Notes: generated from the letters alone by a model not told the origin. Shown: positions 8,818 to 17,152, counted from the stretch's first letter. The stretch is 64,000 bases of DNA from Burkholderia sp. WSM2232 (GCF_000472545.1 NZ_AWZV01000028.1:1-64000), one strand, 5' to 3'. Translations and numbers: made by a program.

Positions 8818-9093
8818 TTCGACTAACGGCGGGCGCCTGTCGAACATCAGGCGCGTCGGGCGAGCAGCAGTCACAGCGCACCGCAGTTCGACTAATGGCG
8901 AGCGCCTGTGGGACACCGGACGAGTCGGGCGAACAGCAGTCAGTCCGCGACGAGGTTCGACTAACGGGGAGCTCCTGTCGAACATCAGAAGAGTCCGGCG
9001 AGCAGCAGTCACAGAGCGCCGCAGTTCAACTAACGGCGAACACCTGTCGAACCCCAGACGCGTTCAGCGCGTCGCGGGCCGCCCGTCTCCCGC
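8818..9093. repeat. 69-bp tandem repeat, about four diverged copies
   Basis: Units begin at 8818, 8887, 8956 and 9025, each opening with TTCGACTAACGG or a one-base variant, so the period is exactly 69 bases. Copies differ by roughly 15-30 percent, and the fourth decays before completion. Because 69 is a multiple of three, both strands have a frame giving a 23-residue repeat, but neither has a convincing start. No spacers separate the units, so it is not a CRISPR array. Confidence 0.9.
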
Positions 9094-9367
9094 CCCGCGA
9101 CCATTGCTACGTCATCGGCCATCGCCACGTCGCCCGCCATCGCCACCTCAATGGCGATCGCGACCGTATCGCCCCTCGCCCCCGCCATCCCCTCAGCACC
9201 TGCCCATCGCGCAAGATCAACACCAGTAGCGCTGCACGACCCACACCCCGCTTCGTGCAGCGCTGCACAGCCCGAAGGCGCGATTCCCCTTAGAATGGAT
9301 TTTCCGGCAGCGTGAGTCAAAACAACGCGCCGCCGCACGAAAAGCCTGAACAAGAAAGGGGAAGAGC
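9094..9367. other. Intergenic region upstream of the phospholipase D-type gene
   Basis: Contains a run of imperfect 12-mer repeats near 9100-9160 (CATCGGCCATCG / CGCCACGTCGCC types). The promoter of the downstream gene should lie here; TTAGAATGG near 9291-9299 could be part of a -10 region, but this is weak. No gene is supported. Confidence 0.35.
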
Positions 9368-11017
9368 GTGCAGTCGCATTCACAACAAAAGCAGATCGCA
9401 ATGCAGCGCAGGCGCGCAATCAACTCAGCGAGACATTTCTTCCTGCTGTGCTGCGCGTCGGCATTTCTGACCGCGTGCGCCACCAGGCCGCCGGCCACCG
9501 CGTTCGACCGGCCGGTCACTCACGCGCTGCCCGATACCACTGCCACGCCGCTGCGCACAGCGCTCCTGCCGCTCGAAGCCGCTCATCCCGGCGAGTCCGG
9601 CTTCCGCGTGCTCTCGAGCGGCACCGACGCATTGCAGATGCGCATTGCGCTCGCGCGTGCGGCGACGAAAACGCTCGACATGCAGTACTACATTGCCAAC
9701 GAGGACACCACCGGCAAGCTGCTGCTCGGCGCGGCGCTCTACGCAGCGGATCACGGCGTGCGCGTGCGCATGCTGGTCGACGACCTGAATTTCAAGGACA
9801 TCGACCGCATCATGGCGGGCCTCAACTCGCATCAGAACATTGAGATTCGTGTCTTCAACCCGTTCGGCAGCGCGCACGAGGGCGTGTTCGAACGCACGAC
9901 GAATCTGTTCACGCAGATCGGCCATTTCACGCGCCGCATGCACAACAAGGCAATGATCGCGGATAACCAGTTGGCGATTGTCGGCGGCCGCAATCTCGGC
10001 GACGAATACTTCAGCGCAAGCGAGGTGCTGCAGTTTCGCGACATCGACGTGCTCGCGGCCGGCCCGATCACCGCCCACGTCTCCGCGAGCTTCGACGACT
10101 ACTGGAACAGCAGCCTCGCGTATCCGCTGCGCGCGCTGAACAGGCAGAAATTCGACCCGCACGAGCTCGACCAGACTCGCGACGATCTGCGCCAGCACTG
10201 GCGCACGAACGCGGACCCCTACAACGCGAAGCCCTTGAATGCGACGCCGCTTTCCGCGCAGATCGCCGGCAAGCAGCTCGGCCTGACATGGGCACGCGCG
10301 GAGTTCGAGGCGGATCAGCCGGAGAAGATCGAGACTCCGTCGCCGGATTACGTGAGTCCGCCGATGAAGCGGCTGGGCGAACTGATGAAGGACGCGCGCA
10401 AGGATTTTCTGATCGTGTCACCCTACTTCGTGCCGCACGATGCGGGCGTCAAGGCGCTAGGCGAACTCACTCACCGCGGCGTACGTGTCGCTATCCTGAC
10501 CAATTCGCTTGCCGCCACCGACGCAGTCGCCGTGCAGGCGGGCTACAGTCCGTTTCGCGTGCCGCTGCTCAGGCAGGGCGTCGAATTATATGAATTCCGG
10601 CCACGCCAGGAAACGCCGACGGCGGGCTTCGCCGGGTCGCGATCGCGCGCGAGCCTGCATGCGAAGACCTATGTGATCGACCGTAGCATTCTCGTGATCG
10701 GCTCGATGAACCTCGATCCGCGCTCGGCGCATCTGAACACCGAACTCGCGCTCGTGATCCACAGCCCTGAACTCGCGGCGCAGGTCGCCGATATTTTCGA
10801 GCGCGCCGTCGGCCCCGAACAGAGCTATCGCGTGACGCTCGCCGACGACGCGCAGCTCGCGTATCTGCGCTCGATCGACGCGCCGCTGTCGCCGCTCGTG
10901 TGGACGGACGTCGAGAACGGCGTGCGCCGAACCTACATTTTCGACCCGCAGGCAGGGTTATACCGGAATGCGCTAACCGGGCTATTCTCCCTATTGCCGG
11001 TCAACGCAGAACTTTAA
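9368..11017 (+). CDS. Phospholipase D-family cardiolipin synthase, ClsC-like lipoprotein
   Basis: A 549-aa enzyme with two HKD motifs, HNKAMIAD near residue 192 and HAKTYVID near residue 431, each followed by the usual Gly/Asn stretch (GGRN, GSMN). This is the phospholipase D superfamily arrangement of cardiolipin synthases; among E. coli paralogues the layout is closest to ClsC. It probably transfers a phosphatidyl group to make cardiolipin. The N-terminus carries a lipoprotein signal with lipobox LTAC (Cys 37), so membrane anchoring is expected. The start is GTG at 9368 with AGGGGAAG just upstream; ATG at 9401 is an alternative. fumC follows 13 bases later on the same strand. Confidence 0.88.
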   Translation: MQSHSQQKQIAMQRRRAINSARHFFLLCCASAFLTACATRPPATAFDRPVTHALPDTTATPLRTALLPLEAAHPGESGFRVLSSGTDALQMRIALARAATKTLDMQYYIANEDTTGKLLLGAALYAADHGVRVRMLVDDLNFKDIDRIMAGLNSHQNIEIRVFNPFGSAHEGVFERTTNLFTQIGHFTRRMHNKAMIADNQLAIVGGRNLGDEYFSASEVLQFRDIDVLAAGPITAHVSASFDDYWNSSLAYPLRALNRQKFDPHELDQTRDDLRQHWRTNADPYNAKPLNATPLSAQIAGKQLGLTWARAEFEADQPEKIETPSPDYVSPPMKRLGELMKDARKDFLIVSPYFVPHDAGVKALGELTHRGVRVAILTNSLAATDAVAVQAGYSPFRVPLLRQGVELYEFRPRQETPTAGFAGSRSRASLHAKTYVIDRSILVIGSMNLDPRSAHLNTELALVIHSPELAAQVADIFERAVGPEQSYRVTLADDAQLAYLRSIDAPLSPLVWTDVENGVRRTYIFDPQAGLYRNALTGLFSLLPVNAEL

Positions 11018-11030
11018 AGCGGAGCTGAAC

Positions 11031-12431
11031 ATGACTGAAGACGTACGAATGGAGCGCGACACGTTCGGTGAAATCGGCGTGCCCAATGCCCGTCTGTGGG
11101 GTGCGCAAACGCAGCGCTCGCTGCAGAATTTCCGCATTTCCACCGAGAAGCAGTCGCCCGAGCTGATCACCGCGCTTGCCGTCATCAAGCGAGCCGCGGC
11201 CGAGGTGAATCTGGGCCTCGGCGTGCTCGACGAGAGCAAGGCGCGCGCGATCATGCAGGCGGCCGACGAGATCATCGAAGGCAAGCATGCCGAAGAATTT
11301 CCGCTCGCTGTCTGGCAGACCGGCTCCGGTACGCAGACCAATATGAATCTGAACGAGGTGATTGCCAACCGCGCGAGCGAACTGCTCGGCGGCGAGCGCG
11401 GCGAGGCGCGCAAGGTCCACCCGAACGACGACGTGAACCGCGGGCAATCGTCGAACGACGTGTTTCCGACAGCCATGCACGTGGCCGCCGCGCATGGCAT
11501 CGTGAAGCATCTGTTGCCCGCGTTGAAGACGCTGCGCGATACGCTCGACGGCAAGGCCAAGGCATTCGCCGACATCGTCAAGATCGGCCGCACGCATTTG
11601 CAGGACGCTACGCCGCTCACGCTCGGCCAGGAGTTTTCGGGCTACGTGGCGCAGCTCGACCAGGGCATTCGTCACGTCGAATCGGCTTTGCCGCATCTGT
11701 ATGAACTGGCGCAAGGCGGCACCGCAGTGGGCACCGGCCTGAACGCGCATCCGCAATTTGCGCAAAAGGTCGCGGCGGCAATTGCGCAGCTAACCGGCGT
11801 TCCGTTCGTCTCGGCGCCCAACAAGTTCGAGGTGATGGCCGCCGCCGACGCGCTCGTGTTCGCGCACGGCGCGCTCAAGACGGTGGCCGCGAGCCTGAAC
11901 AAGATTGCCAACGACATCCGCTGGCTCGCGAGCGGTCCGCGCTGCGGACTCGGCGAGCTGTCCATTCCCGAGAACGAGCCGGGCAGCTCGATCATGCCGG
12001 GCAAGGTCAACCCGACGCAGTCCGAAGCCCTGACGATGCTCTGCGCGCAGGTGTTCGGCAACGACGTCGCGGTGAACATCGGCGGCGCGAGCGGCAACTT
12101 CGAACTGAACGTATTCCGGCCGATGATCGCGCACAACGTGCTGCAATCCATCCGCCTGCTGACGGACGGCGCGCACAGTTTCAACGAGAACTGCGCAGTC
12201 GGTATCGAGCCCAATCGCGAGCGGATCGACACGTTGCTCAACGAGTCGCTGATGCTGGTGACAGCGCTCAATCCGCACATCGGCTACGACAAGGCCGCGC
12301 AGATAGCGAAGAAGGCGCATAAGGAGGGCACCACGCTGAAAGCCGCCGCGCTAGCGCTCGGCCACGTGAGCGAGCAGCAGTTCGACGAATGGGTGCGGCC
12401 CGGCGACATGGTGGGCCACTCGGTGCCGTGA
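11031..12431 (+). CDS. fumC: Fumarate hydratase, class II
   Basis: Iron-independent fumarase interconverting fumarate and malate in the TCA cycle; a homotetramer in the cytosol. At 466 aa it has the expected length. It contains the superfamily signature GSSIMPGKVNP (about residues 319-329), the substrate-binding GSGTQTNMNLNEV and SSNDVFPTAMHV segments, and the catalytic loop region. The start at 11031 has GGAGC a few bases upstream. The short gap to the preceding cardiolipin synthase-like gene suggests possible read-through. A stem-loop follows at 12457-12480. Confidence 0.97.
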   Translation: MTEDVRMERDTFGEIGVPNARLWGAQTQRSLQNFRISTEKQSPELITALAVIKRAAAEVNLGLGVLDESKARAIMQAADEIIEGKHAEEFPLAVWQTGSGTQTNMNLNEVIANRASELLGGERGEARKVHPNDDVNRGQSSNDVFPTAMHVAAAHGIVKHLLPALKTLRDTLDGKAKAFADIVKIGRTHLQDATPLTLGQEFSGYVAQLDQGIRHVESALPHLYELAQGGTAVGTGLNAHPQFAQKVAAAIAQLTGVPFVSAPNKFEVMAAADALVFAHGALKTVAASLNKIANDIRWLASGPRCGLGELSIPENEPGSSIMPGKVNPTQSEALTMLCAQVFGNDVAVNIGGASGNFELNVFRPMIAHNVLQSIRLLTDGAHSFNENCAVGIEPNRERIDTLLNESLMLVTALNPHIGYDKAAQIAKKAHKEGTTLKAAALALGHVSEQQFDEWVRPGDMVGHSVP

Positions 12432-12456
12432 GTGCCGCGTAGGGTGTCGAGTGATT

Positions 12457-12480
12457 CGGGCGACTCGGGTGAGTCGCCCG
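12457..12480. terminator. Stem-loop between convergent genes, probable terminator
   Basis: Ten-base perfect stem CGGGCGACTC / GAGTCGCCCG with a GGGT loop, lying between fumC (+) and the thioesterase gene (-). No strong T-run follows on either strand, so it may act as a weak terminator or an mRNA 3'-end stabiliser. Confidence 0.5.
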
Positions 12481-12560
12481 GGTTCAAACTGCAATCTGGC
12501 GAGCGGAAGCATCGCAGCCAGGCGGCTTCGGAGCCGCCGCTCCCCCGCACGTTTCGTGCG

Positions 12561-13067
12561 TCAGATCTTTCCCTGCGCCACTTCCTCGGGCTTGAGTTCG
12601 ACGATCGCGTCGAGCGCCTCTTTCACGTCCATCGCGTACCTCGCAAGGCGCTTCTGCTCGTCCGTCTCCGGCACGAACGACGGCACCTGCACCGGATGAC
12701 CGTTCTCGTTGACGGCGACCATCACGACGAGGCAATCCGTGGTCTGCAGCAGCTCGCCGCCCTTCGGATCGCCGGCCTGCACCGACACGTGAATGTGCAT
12801 GCTGGTACGCCCCGTCGCCACGACGCGTGCTCGCAACTCCACGAGATTGCCGACCAGAATCGGCCGGCGAAAACGAATGTTGCCGACGCTCACCGTCACG
12901 CAATATCGCCCGGACCACACGGCCGCGCACGCATACGCGGTTTCGTCGATCCATTTCATCAGCGCGCCGCCGTGCACCTTGCCGCCGAAGTTGACCGAGC
13001 TGGGTTCGGCGAGAAAGCGGAATGTGGTTTCGGAACGGTCCAGCGGCGCTGAGGGATGACTGCTCAT
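12561..13067 (-). CDS. Acyl-CoA thioesterase, hot-dog fold (YciA-like)
   Basis: A 168-aa hot-dog-fold thioesterase that hydrolyses acyl-CoA to free acid and CoA. The family segments are visible: NFGGKVHGGALMKWIDETA, with the catalytic Asp in the WIDE context, then IRFRRPILVGNLVEL and TTDCLVVMVAVNENGHP. The ATG at 13067 has CGGAG five bases upstream; the longer frame from 13193 adds an unconserved-looking leader. It is convergent with fumC and lies alone on its strand. Chain-length preference cannot be inferred. Confidence 0.9.
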   Translation of the reverse strand: MSSHPSAPLDRSETTFRFLAEPSSVNFGGKVHGGALMKWIDETAYACAAVWSGRYCVTVSVGNIRFRRPILVGNLVELRARVVATGRTSMHIHVSVQAGDPKGGELLQTTDCLVVMVAVNENGHPVQVPSFVPETDEQKRLARYAMDVKEALDAIVELKPEEVAQGKI

Positions 13068-13143
13068 CTTGACTCCGGTCAATCGGATGCATTGAAAGGA
13101 GGCGATTATACGAGGGCAATATTGACAACGTGGACAGTTATCG

Positions 13144-14403
13144 TCAGATGCCGCGACCGGCCGCCGTATTGTCGGAGCCCGCGATAACGCCACGCGCCGG
13201 CGACGTCATCGCCGACGTGAAGCGTTCCCGATACTCGAGCGGCAGCACGCCGAAGCGCCGCACGAACGCACGCCGCAAGTTCTGCTCGCTGCCGAAACCG
13301 CAGTCGAGCGCGATCCGCTTGAGCGGCCGGCGCGATTCGGCCAACGCCCGCGAAGCCGCCTCCAGCCGCAGCGCCGACACCGTTTTGGCCGGCGTGCGCC
13401 CCACTTCGTCGACGTAGCGCCGCGCGAAAGTACGTGGTGTCATCCGCGCGCGTTCGGCAAGCCGCTCGACCGTCAGATCTTCCCGCAGATGCGCGGCCAT
13501 CCAGCTATGCAAGGCTTCGAAGGGCCCGCCCGCCGACGCCTGCGCCGCCAGCGCCGCGCTGAACTGCGACTGCCCGCCCGGCCGCTTCATGAAGACGACA
13601 AGCCGCCGCGCGGCCTGCATCGCGACCGCATGGCCCAGGTCTTCCTCGATCAGTGCAAGCGCGAGGTCGATCCCCGCGGTCACGCCCGCGGAGGTCCAAA
13701 CGGCGCCCGGATGCCGGCCGGCGCTGCCGGTTGCGCCGGGGCTGGGATCGTGGCTGGCGTCGCGAATGAAAATCGGATCGGCGTCCACCTGGACATTCGG
13801 AAAGCGGCGCGCCAGTTGCGCTGCTTCGCGCCAATGCGTGGTCGCGCGCCGGCCGTCGAGCAGTCCCGCTGCCGCCAGATAGAACGCACCAGTGCACACG
13901 GAACACACGCGGCGCGCGCGCGGCGCATTGCTTCTGATCCACGCGACCAGTTCCGGCTGCAGCGTGCAGTGCGGGTCGATTGGCACGCCGGGGACGATGA
14001 GCGTGTCGATCGGCTCGGTCTCGAGCGAGTCGAGCCGTTGGGTGACGACGGGTAAGCCGGTGAAGGTCTGAAGCACGCCGCCGTCGATAGACGCAATCGT
14101 CGTGCGGTATGCCACAGGATGCGCGAGTGACGGCGAGGGCGTGGACAGCACGCCAGGGCTGGGGCCAGTGCTGGTGTGATTGCCAGTAGCCGCGCTGCGG
14201 CTGGGGCTCGCGACCCTGTCGTTGCCGTGGTTAGTGACGTAGCCTGTGCCTGTGCCTGTGCCTGCGCCAACGCCACTGCCATGACCAGAACCGCCGCCCG
14301 CGGCCATAGTCAGCTCCGCGCGCCAGAATGCCTCCAGCGGGCCGCATGCGTCGAGCAGCACCAGATCGGGCGCGACGGCAAACACGATATGACGCGCGCT
14401 CAT
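13144..14403 (-). CDS. GlxA-type transcriptional regulator (DJ-1/PfpI domain plus AraC HTH)
   Basis: A 419-aa regulator with an N-terminal DJ-1/PfpI-like domain and a C-terminal AraC double helix-turn-helix (about residues 320-410, including MTPRTFARRYVDEVG and CGFGSEQNLRRAF). The nucleophile-elbow sequence SVCTGAFYLAAAGLLDG is kept. Oddly, a Gly/Ser/Thr/His-rich low-complexity insert of about 60 residues interrupts the DJ-1 domain right after its first strand-helix (APDLVLLDACGPLEAFWRAEL). The upstream MFS gene's stop codon overlaps the tandem ATGATG start; the second ATG has GGGAG at the best spacing, and 14406 is the alternative. The regulator is therefore translationally coupled to the transporter, which is a candidate target. 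Confidence 0.88.
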   Translation of the reverse strand: MSARHIVFAVAPDLVLLDACGPLEAFWRAELTMAAGGGSGHGSGVGAGTGTGTGYVTNHGNDRVASPSRSAATGNHTSTGPSPGVLSTPSPSLAHPVAYRTTIASIDGGVLQTFTGLPVVTQRLDSLETEPIDTLIVPGVPIDPHCTLQPELVAWIRSNAPRARRVCSVCTGAFYLAAAGLLDGRRATTHWREAAQLARRFPNVQVDADPIFIRDASHDPSPGATGSAGRHPGAVWTSAGVTAGIDLALALIEEDLGHAVAMQAARRLVVFMKRPGGQSQFSAALAAQASAGGPFEALHSWMAAHLREDLTVERLAERARMTPRTFARRYVDEVGRTPAKTVSALRLEAASRALAESRRPLKRIALDCGFGSEQNLRRAFVRRFGVLPLEYRERFTSAMTSPARGVIAGSDNTAAGRGI

Positions 14404-15788
14404 CATGCCACTCCCGCGGCCGCGCGGCGCTTCGACGAGCGCGCGTAAGCCAGTGTGGCCAGCGCCGCCATGCCCAGCAACGGAAAGATGGCCGCATTGA
14501 TCGTCGCCCAGCCGAAGCGCGCCAGTAATTGCCCGGCGAACAGCGAACCGAGCGCGGAACAGGCAAACGTCGTGAATTCGCTGGTAGCCTGGGTCTTGGC
14601 GCGTTCGGAGGGCCGATAAGATTGCGCAAGCAGCGTCGAGCCGCCGACAAACATGAAGTTCCAGCCCACGCCAAGACACGCGAGCGCGACATAGAAATGC
14701 GCAAGATCAGTCGAACGCAGTGCGAACACGCCGCACAGCGCCGACAGCACGATGCCCGCGCCGATCACCGGCAACACGCCGAAGCGCTTGATGAGCCGGG
14801 CCGAAAACAGCGACGGCGCGAACATGCCGACGAGATGCCACTGAATGATTGCTGCGCCGTCGCCGATGCTATGTCCGCACGCAACCGCCGCGATCGGCGT
14901 CGCGGTCATCACGAACATCATGACGGCATAGCCGAGCGCATTGTTGGCGAGCGCCGCCGCGAAGATCGGCTGACGCACGATCTCGCCGAGGGGCCGCGCG
15001 GCGTCATGAGGTGTGGCTGGGGCGGGCGCGGGCGTCATGTCGCGATAGAGCAGCATGAGCAGGACTATCGACGCGAGCCCCAGCCCGGTCACGAGCGCAT
15101 ACGAACCCGCAAACGCCACCGGCGCGAGCCAGTCCTTGCTCCACGCGGCGAGCAACGGCCCGCACACCGCCGCGACCACGCCGCCGGTGAGCACCGTCGA
15201 AATCGCGCGGCTCTTGCCGTCGAGCCCGACCGCGTCAGCGGCGGCGAGCCGGTAGTACTGCGCGAACGCCTGAAATACGCCGACCGTCGCAGTCCCTGCG
15301 CAAAAAGCCCAGAAGTCGTGGTGAAAGATCGCCCAAACCGACACTGCGCCGCCTAGCGCACCGACGCCCGCCCCAAGCACGAAGCCCGCACGGCGGCCAA
15401 TACGCGCCATCAAAAAGGACGCGAAGATCGTGGTTAGCGCGGCGGCCACGGTGATCAGCGAGAAAGGCAATGTGGCGAGCGCTTTGTCGCTCGCGAGCGT
15501 ATAGCCGACCAGACCCGTGAGCGTGAGATCAATGGACACCGACGACGTGTACAGCGCCTGGCACACTGCCAGTACGCGCGCCGCACGCCGACCCTGCGGA
15601 TCGGGGCCGTGCAGGTTTGCGGTCGGGTCGGAGAAGCTCGAGGCTGTGCTGGCTGTGCTGGCTGTGCTGGCTGTGCTGGCTGTGCTGGTTGGGCTGGTTG
15701 GGCTGGTTGGGCTGGTTGGGCTGGTTGGGCTGGTTGGGCTGGTTGGGGTGGCTGGGCTGGCTGGGCTGGCAGAAGTGGCAGGCGGCAT
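14403..15788 (-). CDS. Major facilitator superfamily transporter with N-terminal repeat tract
   Basis: A 461-aa MFS permease with about twelve hydrophobic segments in two halves. The loop between the second and third helices carries MARIGRRAGF, a form of the MFS motif. The first about 60 residues are a low-complexity tract of Ser/Pro/Thr/Ala tripeptides (TSP repeated, then TAS repeated), encoded by a 9-bp repeat array and not needed for the fold. The ATG at 15788 is chosen over a GTG at 15887; neither has a strong ribosome binding site, and the true start could lie after the repeats. It is coupled by overlap to the GlxA-type regulator. Substrate is unknown; an exporter role is plausible. Confidence 0.85.
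   Translation of the reverse strand: MPPATSASPASPATPTSPTSPTSPTSPTSPTSPTSTASTASTASTASTASSFSDPTANLHGPDPQGRRAARVLAVCQALYTSSVSIDLTLTGLVGYTLASDKALATLPFSLITVAAALTTIFASFLMARIGRRAGFVLGAGVGALGGAVSVWAIFHHDFWAFCAGTATVGVFQAFAQYYRLAAADAVGLDGKSRAISTVLTGGVVAAVCGPLLAAWSKDWLAPVAFAGSYALVTGLGLASIVLLMLLYRDMTPAPAPATPHDAARPLGEIVRQPIFAAALANNALGYAVMMFVMTATPIAAVACGHSIGDGAAIIQWHLVGMFAPSLFSARLIKRFGVLPVIGAGIVLSALCGVFALRSTDLAHFYVALACLGVGWNFMFVGGSTLLAQSYRPSERAKTQATSEFTTFACSALGSLFAGQLLARFGWATINAAIFPLLGMAALATLAYARSSKRRAAAGVA
15643..15768. repeat. 9-bp tandem repeat array in the MFS gene 5' end
   Basis: Fourteen consecutive 9-mers: five GCTGTGCTG, six GTTGGGCTG, one GTTGGGGTG and two GCTGGGCTG. The block structure shows separate expansions of two unit variants. 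On the coding strand these give Thr-Ala-Ser and Thr-Ser-Pro tripeptides in the transporter's N-terminus. Confidence 0.93.
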
Positions 15789-15938
15789 GAATCGGTCCCG
15801 GCAAGTGGAATGGGCGCGAGCGGTCGCCGCGGTGAAAGCCGTAGAAGCCGCCGCATCCGCCTGAGCAGCCAAATGAGCCGCGGCCACCGCTCGCGGCGCC
15901 CTGACCCAATGGCTCGTGTGACGAAAGGGCCATCGTCA

Positions 15939-15961
15939 CACGACTGCCCGTGGCAGTCGTG
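15939..15961. promoter_or_regulatory. Inverted repeat upstream of the MFS gene
   Basis: Perfect 10-base arms CACGACTGCC and GGCAGTCGTG around a CGT loop. It lies about 150 bases upstream of the MFS start codon in a gene-free stretch and could be an operator, or a hairpin in the mRNA leader. No T-run follows. Confidence 0.5.
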
Positions 15962-15963
15962 AC

Positions 15964-15977
15964 AATGATGCATCATT
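15964..15977. promoter_or_regulatory. Perfect 14-bp palindrome, operator candidate
   Basis: AATGATGCATCATT is a perfect palindrome directly next to the preceding inverted repeat, in the region between the MFS/regulator pair and the small lipoprotein gene. AT-rich palindromes of this size are typical dimeric-regulator sites; the cognate protein is unknown. Confidence 0.5.
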
Positions 15978-16032
15978 TACTGCCATCCATCGCACCATTA
16001 GACTGCGAAACACACCGCAGCCAGCCGATCCA

Positions 16033-16164
16033 CTACTTGCTGTGGAAGGTGATCCCTTCGTCGATGGTGCCGTACATCGTGACGCTGCCGCCCCCGGACG
16101 GACCGCCTTGTGCGCATGCGCCCAACAACACGATCGACGCCAGCAAGCCCAATACGATTTTCAT
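16033..16164 (-). CDS. Micro-lipoprotein with porin-like N-terminal motif, 43 aa
   Basis: Starts at ATG 16164 with AGGAA eight bases upstream. Residues 1-18 form a lipoprotein signal (KIVLGLLASIVLLGAC, lipobox LGAC). The mature peptide is only about 26 residues, CAQGGPSGGGSVTMYG followed by TIDEGITFHSK. The segment SVTMYGTIDEGITF closely resembles the first beta-strand of betaproteobacterial general porins (SVTLYGxxDxGI). It could be a remnant of a porin or a dedicated small outer-membrane lipoprotein. It is transcribed alone, divergent from the winged-helix regulator. Presence of a good ribosome binding site, signal and lipobox supports a real gene. Confidence 0.75.
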   Translation of the reverse strand: MKIVLGLLASIVLLGACAQGGPSGGGSVTMYGTIDEGITFHSK

Positions 16165-16356
16165 GACTGCGTTCCTGCAAAGACAGGCGTCGATTCTAGC
16201 CTGGCGCCGCTTGGGCTCGCGCAAGCCCGTTGCCGCAGGCTCGCGGGTTCGCAGGCATTCAGACGCGCGGACCATCAAGGCGGATTTTCGTAGCGGCCGT
16301 AATCCACTGTTCACGTTAAGCTGAAACATCGAATGAACGCGCCGCGTAAAGTGCCC

Positions 16357-16388
16357 GCATGAAGTGGCTGCATGAAGTGGCTGCATGA
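16357..16388. repeat. 13-bp direct repeat upstream of the winged-helix regulator
   Basis: GCATGAAGTGGCT occurs twice back to back (16357-16369, 16370-16382), followed by a partial third copy GCATGA. It lies 50-80 bases upstream of the regulator start codon and could be a duplicated regulator site or a simple slippage product. Confidence 0.7.
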
Positions 16389-16438
16389 CCTCTTGCGCAG
16401 CCCGCACAGCGCAAACCCGACCGAACCTGGAGCACCCT

Positions 16439-17152
16439 ATGTCCGCCCTCCTCGCAGACGAACACAATCACTTTCCCGGCCTCAGCCGGATTGGCGCGCT
16501 GCTCGCGGACCCCGGCCGCGCCGCCATGCTGTGGGCGCTGATGGACGGCAGCGCCCGCCCTGCCGGCGAACTGACAATGATCGCGGGACTCTCGCCGTCG
16601 GCCGCCAGCGCGCATCTCGCCCGGCTCACCGAGGGGGGCCTGCTCGCGCTCGAGGTGCGAGGGCGGCACCGGTATTTCCGCATAGCGTCGGCGGATATCG
16701 CGGCGTCCATTGAAGCGCTCGCCAACGTCGCGCAAGTCAGCGCGCCGCAGCGCCCCACGCCGCGCCCGGTGCGCACCGTGCCGACCGACATGCGCTACGC
16801 GCGCACCTGCTACGATCACATGGCGGGCGAGCTGTCGGTGCGGGTGTTCGAGCGGCTCGTCGCGCGCGGACTGCTGAGCCTGCAAGGCACGTCGCTCGAA
16901 GCCACGTCCGAGGGCGCCGCCCGCTTTGCCGACTGGGGCATCGACCTGTCGGCGCAGCGCGGCCGCCGGCGCCGCTTTGCCTGCACCTGCCCGGACTGGA
17001 GCGAGCGCCGTCCGCACCTCGGGGGCGCGCTCGGCGCGGCGTTGCTGGAGTCGTGGGCCGCGCACGGCTGGGTGGAGCGGACCGAGCGTCCGCGTATTCT
17101 GCGCATCACGCCCGCCGGTCATCGGCATTTCGACGCGTTCCTCGCCGACTGA
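16439..17152 (+). CDS. ArsR-like winged helix-turn-helix transcriptional regulator
   Basis: A 237-aa DNA-binding protein. Residues about 15-85 show an ArsR-type winged helix (GRAAMLWALMDGSARPAGELT, then SPSAASAHLARLTEGGLLALE as the recognition helix region and a short wing). The rest is an effector or dimerisation domain, with a Cys-x-Cys motif (FACTCPDW near residues 180-187) and a second winged-helix-like end. The ATG at 16439 has GGAG eight bases upstream. The CTCP motif could bind metal, but the classical ArsR metal site is not evident. It is divergent from the micro-lipoprotein gene, which is a possible target. Confidence 0.85.
   Translation: MSALLADEHNHFPGLSRIGALLADPGRAAMLWALMDGSARPAGELTMIAGLSPSAASAHLARLTEGGLLALEVRGRHRYFRIASADIAASIEALANVAQVSAPQRPTPRPVRTVPTDMRYARTCYDHMAGELSVRVFERLVARGLLSLQGTSLEATSEGAARFADWGIDLSAQRGRRRRFACTCPDWSERRPHLGGALGAALLESWAAHGWVERTERPRILRITPAGHRHFDAFLAD

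Noticed and set aside
8818..9093. Possible CRISPR array (regular repeats)
   Set aside because: Units are contiguous 69-mers with no unique spacers, diverged from each other, and no cas genes are nearby.
8895..9293. Open frame (132 codons) through the 69-bp repeats, and a 66-codon frame opposite
   Set aside because: No ribosome binding site, composition set by the repeat, and non-conserved-looking tail; listed as a repeat and a finding instead.
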